A DNA stretch of 64,000 nucleotides, from contig NZ_CP062253.1 in assembly GCF_014863585.1 (NCBI RefSeq), forward strand, positions 6,499,528-6,563,527, given 5' to 3'. Shown here in pieces: positions 8,026-16,870 of the stretch. Every line of letters starts with the position of its first letter. Position 1 is the first letter of the stretch. This DNA is from Pseudomonas gozinkensis (GTDB lineage Bacteria; Pseudomonadota; Gammaproteobacteria; Pseudomonadales; Pseudomonadaceae). Made by a program: the position numbers and the translations under genes. The notes under the pieces were generated by a model, which was not told the DNA's origin, searched no databases, and saw only the letters and a list, made by a program, of their open reading frames with translations.

Positions 8026-9933
8026 TCAGTCCGACGCTTTCAGCTTCAGCAACGGTTCCTGAAACCGCAGCAGGCGCCCGGCATTGCCCAGCACCAGCAG
8101 CGTGCTCAGGTTGTGCAGCAATGCAGCGATCATCGCGCCCGCCGCACCGAGCCAGCCGAAGGCTGCGAACACCACAATGGCCAGCGTCCAGCCCAGACCG
8201 ATGATCACGTTCACCTGCAAGGTGCGTCGGCACTGACGGCTCAGGCGCACACAGGTGCCGAGCCGACGCAGGTCACTGCCGATCAGCACGATGTCGGCAG
8301 ACGCCAGCGCAATGTCCGCGCCGCCCGCTCCCATCGCCACACCGACGACGCCCGCCTTGAGCGCCAGCGAATCGTTGATCCCGTCGCCGACCACCATCGG
8401 CCGGAAGCCGTTGTCGATTTCCTTGAGCACTCGATTGAGCTTGTCTTCGGGCAACGCCTGGGCTTCGACTTCGTGCAGGCCGACATCCTTGGCCAAGGTT
8501 TGCGCGACGCTTTGCCGGTCGCCAGTCAGCAACAGCTGTCGTCCCAATCCGAGGTCACGCAGTTCACTTAGCGCAAATCGCGCTTCCGGTTTGACGGTGT
8601 CGGCCAGCAACAGCCAGGCGAGGAATTCGCCGTTCAGTGCCAACCCGGCAATCGGGCCATCGTGTTCGGGGATCGCCGTGGTCAGGATGCCCAACTGCGC
8701 AAACAGCTCCGGGCGCCCGAGCGCGGCCTCGCCTTGCGCGGTTTTGGCCACTACGCCCAACCCCTGCCGCTCATGAATATCGGTCAGCACCAGCACCTCT
8801 TCCGCGCTGACCAGTCCGGCCAGCGCGCGGCTGACCGGATGACTGCTCGCCGCCCCCAGGCTTGCAGCCAGCGCCATCACCGAACCGTGATCCGCTCGTG
8901 GGCTGTTGATCGACTGCAAGCGCAGCGTGCCGTAAGTCAGGGTGCCGGTCTTGTCGACGACCAGCGAAGTGAGATCGGCCAGTTCCTCAAGGAACGCCGA
9001 ACTGCGGATCAGGATCCCGTGCCGCGCCGCCACCGCCACCCCGGCGATCGCCGTGGCCGGTGCCGACAACACCAGAGCGCATGGGCATGCCGCCACCAGC
9101 ACCGCGAGCATCGCCTGTGCGTCGTTGGTGATGAACCAGGTCACCGCCGCGAGCAACAACACCAGCACCATGTAACTGCCGGCATAGCGTTCGAGCAAAC
9201 GAGTGATCGGCGGCTTCGAGCGTTCGGCGTTCTGCATCAGCGCGATAACTTTGCCGAGGGTGGATTCATCCCCGGTACGGGTCACTTCAATTCGCAGCAA
9301 CCCGTCGAGGTTGATCGCGCCGCCGAACACCGCCATGCCGACGCCCGCTTCCACCGGCACCGACTCACCGGTGATCGATGCCGTATCGAGGCTGGCCTGG
9401 CCGGACAACACCCGACCGTCCGCCGGCACCCGATCGCCAGCGCGCACTTCGACTTTGTCGCCGGCCTTGAGCGTGCCGTTGTCGACCTCGATGATCGAAC
9501 CGTCCGCCTGCACCTTGCGCGCATGACTGCGGGTCAGTTGGCCGAGGGCATGAATCGCTTCCTGGGAACCGATCACACTGCGCTCTTCCAGCACGTGGCC
9601 GAAGATCATGATGATCGGCAGCAGCGCGGCGGTGAGCAGATCGCCCGTGGCCCAGGCCCCGATCATCGACAGGGCGATCAACTGATCGGTGATGCCGTGC
9701 AGGCTCGGATAACGCAGGCTGAACCACGCCGAACGCATCACCGGCACCGCAACTAATAAAGAAGCGAATCCGAGCAGCAACTGACTGACCCCGCTTTGCT
9801 CGGGCATCAGCCAGCGCCAGATCAGCCCCAGACCGAGCAAGCCGAGGGCGAGCATCGCCAGGGTCAACTGGCGCGCGGCGCGGCGTTGTTCGGCCGAGGA
9901 CAACAGGCTCGGAGATGAGGTGGTGGCAGTCAT
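8026..9933 (-). CDS. hmtA: P1B-type heavy-metal ATPase (HmtA-like zinc/copper transporter)
   Basis: 635 residues. Metal-selective CPC motif at 283-285 in a membrane helix, TGE at 188-190, phosphorylation site DKTGT (Asp327), SSHP motif and GDGIND hinge. There is no N-terminal heavy-metal-binding domain, and the final helix has HNLSTLLVLGN without the aspartate of ZntA exporters. It is the last gene of a four-gene minus-strand operon with three SPFH proteins; its ATG overlaps the upstream stop (ATGA). P. aeruginosa HmtA (PA2435) is an ATPase reported to import Zn and Cu, and I recall its operon being induced by zinc depletion; the Zur box upstream of this operon supports an uptake role. Direction of transport is inferred. 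Confidence 0.85.
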   Translation of the reverse strand: MTATTSSPSLLSSAEQRRAARQLTLAMLALGLLGLGLIWRWLMPEQSGVSQLLLGFASLLVAVPVMRSAWFSLRYPSLHGITDQLIALSMIGAWATGDLLTAALLPIIMIFGHVLEERSVIGSQEAIHALGQLTRSHARKVQADGSIIEVDNGTLKAGDKVEVRAGDRVPADGRVLSGQASLDTASITGESVPVEAGVGMAVFGGAINLDGLLRIEVTRTGDESTLGKVIALMQNAERSKPPITRLLERYAGSYMVLVLLLAAVTWFITNDAQAMLAVLVAACPCALVLSAPATAIAGVAVAARHGILIRSSAFLEELADLTSLVVDKTGTLTYGTLRLQSINSPRADHGSVMALAASLGAASSHPVSRALAGLVSAEEVLVLTDIHERQGLGVVAKTAQGEAALGRPELFAQLGILTTAIPEHDGPIAGLALNGEFLAWLLLADTVKPEARFALSELRDLGLGRQLLLTGDRQSVAQTLAKDVGLHEVEAQALPEDKLNRVLKEIDNGFRPMVVGDGINDSLALKAGVVGVAMGAGGADIALASADIVLIGSDLRRLGTCVRLSRQCRRTLQVNVIIGLGWTLAIVVFAAFGWLGAAGAMIAALLHNLSTLLVLGNAGRLLRFQEPLLKLKASD

Positions 9934-10988
9934 TTGCTGGCTCCCTGAATGATCAGGCGTGAATCGTCTTTCGGGTCGACCGTGGTGACCGAACCGGCTT
10001 GTCCGAGAATCTTCGGCATCCGCTCGCGGTACAGACGCAACAGCATTTGCGGGTCCGTGCCCTGCTGTTGCGCCTTGGCCAGGCTCAACACCGTCGCAGT
10101 GTCGGCAGAGGCTTTGGCCAGCCGCTCACCGGCCTGGGCGTGGGCGACTTGCAGCGTGCGGTCAGCCTGCTCGTTGGCGGACTGGGTAAGTTTTTCAGCG
10201 TCCGTGCGGGCATTGGCGACCGCTTTGTCGGCTTGCTGGCTGGCAGTGAGGACAGCGTTGAAAGAGCTGACCGCCGGCTCCGGCAAACTCGATTGCACAT
10301 CGACCCGCGCCACTTCTATGCCGATGCCCTGACCGCTCGCCTTCAACTGGGCGAGACGTCGGTTGATGCCTTGCACCAGATCGCCCCGCAGCCGCTCGCG
10401 ACGTTCGGCGGCCTGATTATCAGCACCGATCAACTCCGGCCGCGCCACCAGAATCGTGTCCAGATCTCGCGCCGCGGTAAGCGCCACCGCGCTGCGCGTC
10501 ACCACTCGATCCAGCGCCGGCAGCACATGTTCGCCTTGCAGTACGAAGTCATAGGGATCGGTGACCTTGTAGAACACCCGCACATCCAGTTGCACCACAC
10601 CGGCATCACCGGTCAGCAGATAACCAGAGCCGGCCAGCGCGTCACTCAGCGGCGTGGCGAAGGTTGCAACGCGATCCGCCTGCAAGGCCTGATCACTGCG
10701 CAGCAGATTTTCCACCCGTCGCTCGATGACCCGATCCGCCGCCGGCAACAAAACTACCTGCTCGAACGGCTGCGGCCACGCCAGTAACAACCCGGCATTT
10801 TGAATGCGATCCAGTGCTCCGAAATGCAAAACCACGGCGCGATTTTGCGGGTCGATCTGCCGGACATTGGAAAATGCCCAAGCCAATGCCGCCAGCACCG
10901 TCACCGCGTACAGCGCGAAAAACGCCAAACGTCCCGCTTGAATCCACGGACTGTTCAGCGAATGTGTTCCACGTGGAACTTCATTCAT
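9930..10988 (-). CDS. SPFH/HflC-like membrane protein (third of three)
   Basis: 352 residues with one N-terminal membrane segment (FFALYAVTVLAALAWAFSNV) followed by an SPFH/band-7 domain (...VVLHFGALDR..., FYKVTDPYDFVLQGEHVLPALDRVV) and a charged, Ala/Gln-rich coiled-coil tail. HflC/HflK-type proteins form large membrane cages that modulate proteases such as FtsH or organise membrane domains. This is not the canonical hflKC pair, which sits beside hflX and hfq. It is coupled by ATGA overlaps to genes on both sides. The first codons (VPRGT) are encoded by a parS site. A role as partner of the metal ATPase is inferred from the operon. Confidence 0.82.
   Translation of the reverse strand: MNEVPRGTHSLNSPWIQAGRLAFFALYAVTVLAALAWAFSNVRQIDPQNRAVVLHFGALDRIQNAGLLLAWPQPFEQVVLLPAADRVIERRVENLLRSDQALQADRVATFATPLSDALAGSGYLLTGDAGVVQLDVRVFYKVTDPYDFVLQGEHVLPALDRVVTRSAVALTAARDLDTILVARPELIGADNQAAERRERLRGDLVQGINRRLAQLKASGQGIGIEVARVDVQSSLPEPAVSSFNAVLTASQQADKAVANARTDAEKLTQSANEQADRTLQVAHAQAGERLAKASADTATVLSLAKAQQQGTDPQMLLRLYRERMPKILGQAGSVTTVDPKDDSRLIIQGASK
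10965..10980. other. parS: parS site (ParB-binding centromere)
   Basis: TGTTCCACGTGGAACT matches 15 of 16 bases of the bacterial parS consensus TGTTCCACGTGGAACA, including the full 14-base palindrome GTTCCACGTGGAAC. It lies inside the 5' end of the SPFH gene at 9930-10988, about 40 kb from parAB and about 53 kb from oriC, in the zone where pseudomonads keep their parS cluster. I found no other full match by eye in the window. Confidence 0.9.
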
Positions 10989-12031
10989 GGCTGCGTTCCG
11001 CTCTTGCTGTCGAGATTCGGCGGACCGTCGACCAACACCCGGAATGGCGCGGCGTCAGTGCGCAGGATCAGTTTGGTGGCTGGCGACACGATGGTGCCGA
11101 GGGTATCCAGCGAACGCAGCAAGTTGTACAGCTGCGGTGAACCGGCGTAAGCGCGTCCGTAAATCTGCGCCGCTTCCACCCGCGATTGGGCTTCGATATC
11201 GGCGGCTTTCACCGTGGCGTCGGCTTGCACGATGCGCGCATCGCGTTCGGCGGCGGAGCGGATTTGCGCCGCTTCACGCTTGCCGATGGCGGTGCGTTCG
11301 GTGGCGATGGTTTCACGCTCGGCGCGCATCCGGTCGACCGTTGCTGTCAGGGTCACTGATGGCAATGTCAGCCGTTCGATGCCCACCTGCACCACCCGCA
11401 CGCCGTAAGTCGCGAGCAGTTGCTGATCGATTTGCTGGCGTAACTGCGCTTCAAAATCGGCGATGCGAACCTGGCTGGCATCGGTGTTCACCAGATTCGC
11501 CAGATCGAAACTGCTGGCCGTGGTTTCCAGTGCCGAACCGACAAACGTCCGAATCTGCCGCGCCGCTTCGTCCGGCTGGTTCTGCACAGCGCGCATGAAG
11601 CGCTGCACGTTGTCGGGATCACCCTGCACCTGCCAGGCCACGTATGCCTGAACGATGATGCGCAACCCGTCGCGAGTGCCGACGTCCTGCAAGCCGCTGG
11701 AAGTCGTACGCAAACGCAGGTCCACCGGAATGGCTGCTTCGAACGGCGCCGGCCAGCGCCAGCTCAGGCCCGGTTCCAGCAACACGCGGGACGGATTGCC
11801 GAACCGCGTGATGACCGTGGCTTCACCGGAGCGCACTTGCACCAGGCTCGCCGCCGCGATGGCGAACGCCACCAGCAACGCTGCCCAGCCCATGCGTTTC
11901 CACGGAAAAGGTCCCGCCTCTTCCGGCGCACCGTGGTGATGGTGATGATGCCCGTGATGGTGATGACCGCCGCCATGAGCATGATCGTGGCCGCTGTGGT
12001 CATGGTGATCGTGAGTGTGCGACTGGCTCAA
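10985..12031 (-). CDS. SPFH/HflC-like protein with histidine-rich N-terminus
   Basis: 348 residues. The first 33 residues contain 18 histidines (H-D-H and poly-His runs), then a membrane helix (WAALLVAFAIAAASLVQV) and an SPFH domain (TVITRFGNPSRVLLEPGLSWRWPAP...) with a helical Ala/Glu/Arg-rich C-terminal part. The histidine tail would face the cytoplasm if the topology is N-in, and is a plausible zinc-binding or zinc-buffering segment next to the ATPase. Translationally coupled to the genes before and after by 4-base overlaps. HflC-like by fold only; the metal link is inferred from the tail and operon. Confidence 0.83.
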   Translation of the reverse strand: MSQSHTHDHHDHSGHDHAHGGGHHHHGHHHHHHGAPEEAGPFPWKRMGWAALLVAFAIAAASLVQVRSGEATVITRFGNPSRVLLEPGLSWRWPAPFEAAIPVDLRLRTTSSGLQDVGTRDGLRIIVQAYVAWQVQGDPDNVQRFMRAVQNQPDEAARQIRTFVGSALETTASSFDLANLVNTDASQVRIADFEAQLRQQIDQQLLATYGVRVVQVGIERLTLPSVTLTATVDRMRAERETIATERTAIGKREAAQIRSAAERDARIVQADATVKAADIEAQSRVEAAQIYGRAYAGSPQLYNLLRSLDTLGTIVSPATKLILRTDAAPFRVLVDGPPNLDSKSGTQP

Positions 12032-13974
12032 TGGGTGGCTCCTGGCTGAGCGGTGGTGCGCGCCGGATCTGCCGGCAGCGTGAACGTACGCAGGTCGATG
12101 GTCGGTGCATTACTGCTTCCGCCCAGGCGATGGTCGAGTACCAACAGTTTGGCTTTGCTCAAACCCTGGCTGAGTTGGCTGAGGTATTGCTCCAGCACGA
12201 AGGCCTGGCCGGCGCTGGCGTAAGCCTTTTGTTCGGCGCTGAATTTCAGATCCGCCGCCCGGGCGGTGGCGTTGATTTCATGGGCGTTGGCACTGGCCTG
12301 ATCCCGAGCGAGACTGGCCTGCAACTGCGCCTGGTTACTCGCTTCGGCAGCGGCGCCGCGCTCACGGGAGATCAACGCCTGAGCACCGATCTGCGCGGCT
12401 TGCACACTGTGATAGGCATTGGCCGCCCCTGCCGGCGGGTGTATCGCTTCGACGACTGTGGCGAGAATTTCCACGCCGCTGTCGAGTTTCTGCAGATCGC
12501 TTTGCACGGCGCGGCCGATTTCTTCGGCGAGCCCGGTCCTGTCCTCACCGAGCAATCCGTCGAGAGTACGCGAGGCAAAGTCATGCACCAGAATCCGGAT
12601 GGCGGTGCTGCGGATCAGCGTGGGCACATCGGCACTGTGATAAGTGGCGGCCAACGCGGCCTGATCGCTGAGGCCGATGCGATAGACGAAGCGCACGTCC
12701 ATGTTGACGATCTGAAAGCTCTGCTGCTCGCCCCGGCTGCTGGCGATCACCTGGGACTTGTCGTTGACGTGGCTGGCGTCCCACAAACGATTCGCGGTGA
12801 ATGGCGCCGGGCCTTCTGCCGGGTCCAACTGCACGGGTGCCGGGTTCTCGCCGACGCTGGTTGCCAGTTCATGCACCACGCCATTTTCAACGTTCAGCAC
12901 ACGCCCCAGCGGCCAGGGCAAACCGGCGTGCAACCCCGGGCCGAACACCTGCACCGGTTTGCCGAAGCGCTCGTAGATGCCACGGCTTTGCATCGGAATT
13001 TCGTGAAGGCCGGTAAGCAACCAGCCCACCGCCGCCACCAGCAACAACACCGGCAAGAACGCGCGGCGCATGTAACTGAAGGCCCAGATCTGACGCAGAT
13101 CGATGCCGAAGCGGTTGTGCAATTCGTGCTGCAACGCGAGCAGAGGTTGTGGCGGCCAGCGCAGCAGATCGGCGACGAAACTGCGCGCCAGCAACACCGG
13201 TTCGAGTTGTTCGCGGCGCGGGCTGAACAGCGACAGCAGCGCACGCAACAGCAATTCCAGAGCGACCAGACCCGGCAGAATGCCGATCAACACCGCCAGA
13301 CGCACCGGCCAGATTGCGGTATCACTGGCGAACAGCAGACACAACGCGCCCAGCACCAGACTGATGATTGCCACCCGCGTCAGTTGCGCCAGCGCCCCGG
13401 CCTCGGGCCATTGCGCCGGGTTTTCCTGCGCCAGTTGCCGCTCCAGTACCAGCAGAGCGAACGCCACCAGCAACGCGATGGCCGCGCCGACCGTGGCGGA
13501 CAACCCCACACCCGCCGCCGGCAGCGTCAGATTCCACATTTGCTCGATGCTTGACAGCACCAGCACCGACCACCCGCCGAGCCACAATGTGGCCGCGCCG
13601 ATCTGCCCGAGCAGATGCAGACTGCGCTGACTCATGCGATCCAGTAGCCGCTCGTACCAGCCTTCTGGCGCAGGTTCTTCAGCAACCGTCACCGGCACGA
13701 CGGGATGGATCACCCGCGCCCGCCACTGCGTCACCCACCACGCCGATTGCAGCCCGGCCACCAGCACCAGCAACGCCGCGCTCTGATTGACCAGCAGCGC
13801 GGGCCACAGCGATTGCGGCGCAAACAGGCCGACGAAAAATGCCAGCACCCACCCTGCCCCGGCCAACGCGCCCAGGCCGATCGCCAGGCGACGTAAACGC
13901 CGGCCCTGCGTTGCCGCTTGCTGAAAGCGCGGCAACCCGGTCACCGGCGTGCCTTCATCCAGATCGACTTGCAT
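12028..13974 (-). CDS. Polytopic SPFH/HflK-like protein, first gene of the operon
   Basis: About 648 residues. The N-terminal half has several hydrophobic segments (for example LAIGLGALAGAGWVLAFFVG, LLVNQSAALLVLVAGLQS, WPVRLAVLIGILPGLVALEL) and a further helix near residue 330; an SPFH/HflK-like domain follows (SRGIYERFGKPVQVFGPGLHAGLPWP...) and an Ala/Gln-rich coiled coil near the end. ATG 13974 is preferred (AAGGG and GGGGGG just upstream); an in-frame GTG at 13998 would add 8 residues but has no ribosome site. It is longer than ordinary HflK because of the extra membrane part. The Zur box is 33 bases upstream of this start. Exact role unknown; probably a partner of the HmtA-like ATPase. 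Confidence 0.8.
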   Translation of the reverse strand: MQVDLDEGTPVTGLPRFQQAATQGRRLRRLAIGLGALAGAGWVLAFFVGLFAPQSLWPALLVNQSAALLVLVAGLQSAWWVTQWRARVIHPVVPVTVAEEPAPEGWYERLLDRMSQRSLHLLGQIGAATLWLGGWSVLVLSSIEQMWNLTLPAAGVGLSATVGAAIALLVAFALLVLERQLAQENPAQWPEAGALAQLTRVAIISLVLGALCLLFASDTAIWPVRLAVLIGILPGLVALELLLRALLSLFSPRREQLEPVLLARSFVADLLRWPPQPLLALQHELHNRFGIDLRQIWAFSYMRRAFLPVLLLVAAVGWLLTGLHEIPMQSRGIYERFGKPVQVFGPGLHAGLPWPLGRVLNVENGVVHELATSVGENPAPVQLDPAEGPAPFTANRLWDASHVNDKSQVIASSRGEQQSFQIVNMDVRFVYRIGLSDQAALAATYHSADVPTLIRSTAIRILVHDFASRTLDGLLGEDRTGLAEEIGRAVQSDLQKLDSGVEILATVVEAIHPPAGAANAYHSVQAAQIGAQALISRERGAAAEASNQAQLQASLARDQASANAHEINATARAADLKFSAEQKAYASAGQAFVLEQYLSQLSQGLSKAKLLVLDHRLGGSSNAPTIDLRTFTLPADPARTTAQPGATH

Positions 13975-14006
13975 ATCCCCCCAAAACCCTTGGCTCACTG
14001 CACATA

Positions 14007-14023
14007 TCGTTACGATATAACGA
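14007..14023. promoter_or_regulatory. Zur-box-like operator upstream of the SPFH/HmtA operon
   Basis: TCGTTACGATATAACGA is an inverted repeat (TCGTTA...TAACGA). Its core GTTACGATATAAC agrees at 11 of 13 positions with the pseudomonad/gamma-proteobacterial Zur core GTTATAATATAAC. It lies 33 bases upstream of the ATG at 13974 (minus strand), where it could cover the promoter. Zinc-loaded Zur would then repress the operon. It could also touch the divergent lpd promoter 160 bases away, but that is less likely. Confidence 0.7.
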
Positions 14024-14184
14024 AAGTCGTGAAATATTTGTACTCATTTGCATCATTCAAAGATGCGCAACCTGTCGCTTGCCTGAAGCCTTGACCGAAA
14101 TGTCTGGAAACGCACATATTACGTTCGTAATTTTCAGTGCCAACTACTTTTACCGATCCGCATCCTTCAGCCAGGAGTAAGAGC

Positions 14185-15585
14185 ATGAGCAACTATGACG
14201 TGGTGATTCTGGGCGGTGGCCCCGGCGGTTATAACGCAGCGATCCGCGCCGGCCAGCTGGGCCTCAAGGCCGCGTGCGTCGAGGGCCGCGCCACGCTGGG
14301 TGGCACCTGCCTGAACGTCGGCTGCATGCCGTCCAAGGCGCTTTTGCATGCGTCAGAGCTCTACGAAGCGGCGCTGGGCGCGGAGTTCGCAAATCTGGGC
14401 ATCGAGGTCAAACCCACGCTCAACCTTGCGCAGATGATGAAGCAGAAAGACGAAAGCGTGAGCGGCCTGACCAAAGGCATCGAATTCCTGTTTCGCAAAA
14501 ACAAGGTCGACTGGATCAAGGGCTGGGGCCACATCGACGGCCCCGGAAAAGTCAGCGTGACCGGTGATCAGGGTAGCCGGATTGAGCTGACTGCCAAAGA
14601 CATCGTCATCGCCACCGGCTCCGAGCCCACTCCCCTGCCCGGCGTGGAGATCGACAACAAGCGCATCCTCGACTCGACCGGTGCGCTGTCATTGAGTGAA
14701 GTGCCCAAACATCTGGTGGTGATCGGTGCGGGCGTCATTGGTCTCGAACTCGGCTCGGTCTGGCGGCGCCTCGGCGCGCAGGTAACCGTGGTGGAATACC
14801 TCGACCGCATCTGCCCCGGTGTCGACGGCGAAGCCGGCAAGACCCTGCAACGCTCGCTGAGCAAACAGGGCATCAGCTTCAAGTTGAGCTCGAAAGTGAC
14901 CAGCGCCACCTCCTCGGCCAATGGCGTACAGCTCAGCGTCGAGCCCGCCGCTGGCGGCAGCGCAGAAATCCTTGAAGCCGATTACGTGCTGGTGGCCATC
15001 GGTCGTCGTCCGTACACCCAGGGTCTGGGCCTGGAAAACGTCGGCCTGAGCACCGACAAACGCGGCATGCTCGCCAATAAACAGCATCGCACCGAAGCGC
15101 CCGGTGTGTGGGTGATCGGCGACGTGACGTCCGGGCCGATGCTCGCGCACAAGGCTGAAGACGAAGCCATGGCGTGTATCGAGCAGATCGTCGGCAAGGC
15201 CGGTGAGGTCAATTACGAGCTGATTCCCAACGTGATCTACACCCGTCCGGAGCTGGCCAGCGTCGGCAAGACTGAAGAGCAGCTGAAGGCCGAAGGCCGG
15301 ACGTACAAAGTGGGCAAATTCCCGTTCACCGCCAACAGCCGGGCGAAGATCAATCACGAGACCGAAGGTTTTGCCAAGGTCATCGCCGATGAGCGCACCG
15401 ACGAAGTCCTCGGCGTGCACTTGGTCGGCCCGAGCGTCAGTGAAATGATCGGCGAGTTCTGCGTGGCCATGGAATTCAGCGCCTCGGCCGAAGACATCGC
15501 CCTGACCTGCCACCCGCATCCAACCCGCTCCGAAGCGTTGCGTCAGGCGGCGATGAATGTCGAGGGGATGGCGACGCAGATGTAA
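14185..15585 (+). CDS. lpd3: Dihydrolipoyl dehydrogenase
   Basis: 466 residues, a flavoprotein that reoxidises dihydrolipoamide with NAD+. N-terminal FAD site GGGPGGYNAA, redox disulphide GGTCLNVGCMPSK (residues ~40-52), central NAD site VIGAGVIGLELGSVW, FAD-contact WVIGDV and the C-terminal HPHPTRSEAL catalytic dyad. Start 14185 has AGGAG 7 bases upstream; the in-frame ATG 14137 is not supported. It stands alone, not with E1/E2 subunits, so it resembles the additional enzyme Lpd3 rather than the pyruvate, 2-oxoglutarate or branched-chain copies. The corresponding P. putida gene also lies near cfaB. Confidence 0.88.
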   Translation: MSNYDVVILGGGPGGYNAAIRAGQLGLKAACVEGRATLGGTCLNVGCMPSKALLHASELYEAALGAEFANLGIEVKPTLNLAQMMKQKDESVSGLTKGIEFLFRKNKVDWIKGWGHIDGPGKVSVTGDQGSRIELTAKDIVIATGSEPTPLPGVEIDNKRILDSTGALSLSEVPKHLVVIGAGVIGLELGSVWRRLGAQVTVVEYLDRICPGVDGEAGKTLQRSLSKQGISFKLSSKVTSATSSANGVQLSVEPAAGGSAEILEADYVLVAIGRRPYTQGLGLENVGLSTDKRGMLANKQHRTEAPGVWVIGDVTSGPMLAHKAEDEAMACIEQIVGKAGEVNYELIPNVIYTRPELASVGKTEEQLKAEGRTYKVGKFPFTANSRAKINHETEGFAKVIADERTDEVLGVHLVGPSVSEMIGEFCVAMEFSASAEDIALTCHPHPTRSEALRQAAMNVEGMATQM

Positions 15586-15596
15586 GCACTGTGCGA

Positions 15597-15623
15597 ATAC
15601 TTCCCGCGCAATGCGGGAAGTAT
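15597..15623. terminator. Hairpin terminator between lpd3 and the Lrp gene
   Basis: ATACTTCCCGC (15597-15607) pairs perfectly with GCGGGAAGTAT (15613-15623) around a 5-base loop, 12 bases after the lpd3 stop and touching the last base of the opposing Lrp gene. It has no long T-run, so it may be a weak or bidirectional terminator. Confidence 0.6.
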
Positions 15624-16096
15624 CAGGACGGCAGATGCCCCAGCGGCAGCGCGCCGGGCGTCTTCACCGTGTGAATCGCAAAATTGCTGCGGATATCGCT
15701 CACACCCGGCAACTTCAACAGGCACCCGGTGAGAAAACGGTCATAGGCGCGCAGATCCGGCACCACCACCTGCAGCAGAAAGTCCGACTCCCCGGACACC
15801 AGAAACGCTGAAATCACCTCCGGCAACGCCGTCACCGCCCGGTGAAATGCCTCGGCCTGTTCGTCGTTGTGCCGCTCGACCTTGACCCCGACAAACACCG
15901 TCAGCCCCAATCCCACCTCATCACGATCCAGATTGGCCTGATAACCGCGAATCACCCCGGCTTCTTCGAGCATCCGCACCCGGCGCAGACAGGGCGATGC
16001 CGACAGACCGATTTCGTCGGCCAACTGCACATTGCTCAGGCGCCCGTCCCGTTGCAGCGCGGCGAGAATCTTGCGGTCAAAGGCATCCAGTTTCAT
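15623..16096 (-). CDS. Lrp/AsnC family transcriptional regulator
   Basis: 157 residues. N-terminal winged helix-turn-helix (LDAFDRKILAALQRDGRLSN, then VQLADEIGLSASPCLRRVRML) and a C-terminal RAM/AsnC effector domain (AFLVSGESDFLLQVVVPD). Such proteins sense amino acids and often control a neighbouring amino-acid exporter. It is divergent from the LysE-type exporter with a 144-base gap between starts, the usual regulator-target layout. The ligand is unknown. Confidence 0.9.
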   Translation of the reverse strand: MKLDAFDRKILAALQRDGRLSNVQLADEIGLSASPCLRRVRMLEEAGVIRGYQANLDRDEVGLGLTVFVGVKVERHNDEQAEAFHRAVTALPEVISAFLVSGESDFLLQVVVPDLRAYDRFLTGCLLKLPGVSDIRSNFAIHTVKTPGALPLGHLPS

Positions 16097-16240
16097 GGTT
16101 GGCAGATCCTGATGGCTTGCATGGTCAAAGAGCGCAGATTATGCCAATTAAATGACCTTTAGAAGCTGACTACGCAACCACCTGCCCTGCCCTTCGGCCC
16201 TAGACTGAGGGGACCGAATCGACAACGAAAGGGGTGCGAC

Positions 16241-16870
16241 ATGGCGAGTCTCTGGCTGTTTTTCCTGGCCTTGGCGGTGGTCTATCTGCTGCCCGGTCCG
16301 GACATGATCCTGCTGTTGCAGACCGGCGCCCGCCAGGGTCGCGGCGCAGCGCTCGCTACAGCGGTGGGCCTGGCGATTGCCCGAGGCTGTCATGTAGCGC
16401 TCGCGGCATTGGGGCTGGCGGCGCTGTTCAAGGCGGCGCCGTGGACGTTCGATGCCGTGCGGATTGCCGGTGCGGCGTACTTGCTGTGGATCGGCATTCA
16501 ATGCCTGCGCACCACGCTGCTGCCGGATCTGAACGCCGACACCGTAACGGACAGTCATGCGCAGTGGTACGCAGCCATCCGTCGCGGCCTGCTGACCAAC
16601 CTGCTCAATCCGAAAGCCTTGCTGTTCTGCTCGGTGCTGCTGCCGCAGTTCATCGTGGCGGATGGCGCACCGGTGCTGACACAGTTTGCGCTGCTCGGCG
16701 CGATTCTGGTGGGCGCAGGTCTGCTGTTCGACAGCGCCTACGCCCTGACCGGCGCCGCGCTGGGCCGCTGGCTGAAACACAGCCCGACGGCCCAGCGAGT
16801 GCAACAGTGGCTATTCGGCAGCCTGTTGATCGGCTTTGCGGTGCGCCTGACCTTCGTCCAGCAGGCTTAG
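16241..16870 (+). CDS. LysE/RhtB family amino-acid exporter
   Basis: 209 residues, about six membrane helices. The N-terminus has the family signature LLPGPDMILLLQTGARQGRGAAL, followed by G-x-A-x-G and the LLTNLLNPKALLFCSVLLPQF segment typical of RhtB proteins. ATG 16241 follows a GAAAGGGG ribosome site. Divergent from an Lrp-type regulator that probably controls it. The exported amino acid cannot be named from sequence. Its stop overlaps by four bases the end of the opposing gene at 16867. Confidence 0.9.
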   Translation: MASLWLFFLALAVVYLLPGPDMILLLQTGARQGRGAALATAVGLAIARGCHVALAALGLAALFKAAPWTFDAVRIAGAAYLLWIGIQCLRTTLLPDLNADTVTDSHAQWYAAIRRGLLTNLLNPKALLFCSVLLPQFIVADGAPVLTQFALLGAILVGAGLLFDSAYALTGAALGRWLKHSPTAQRVQQWLFGSLLIGFAVRLTFVQQA

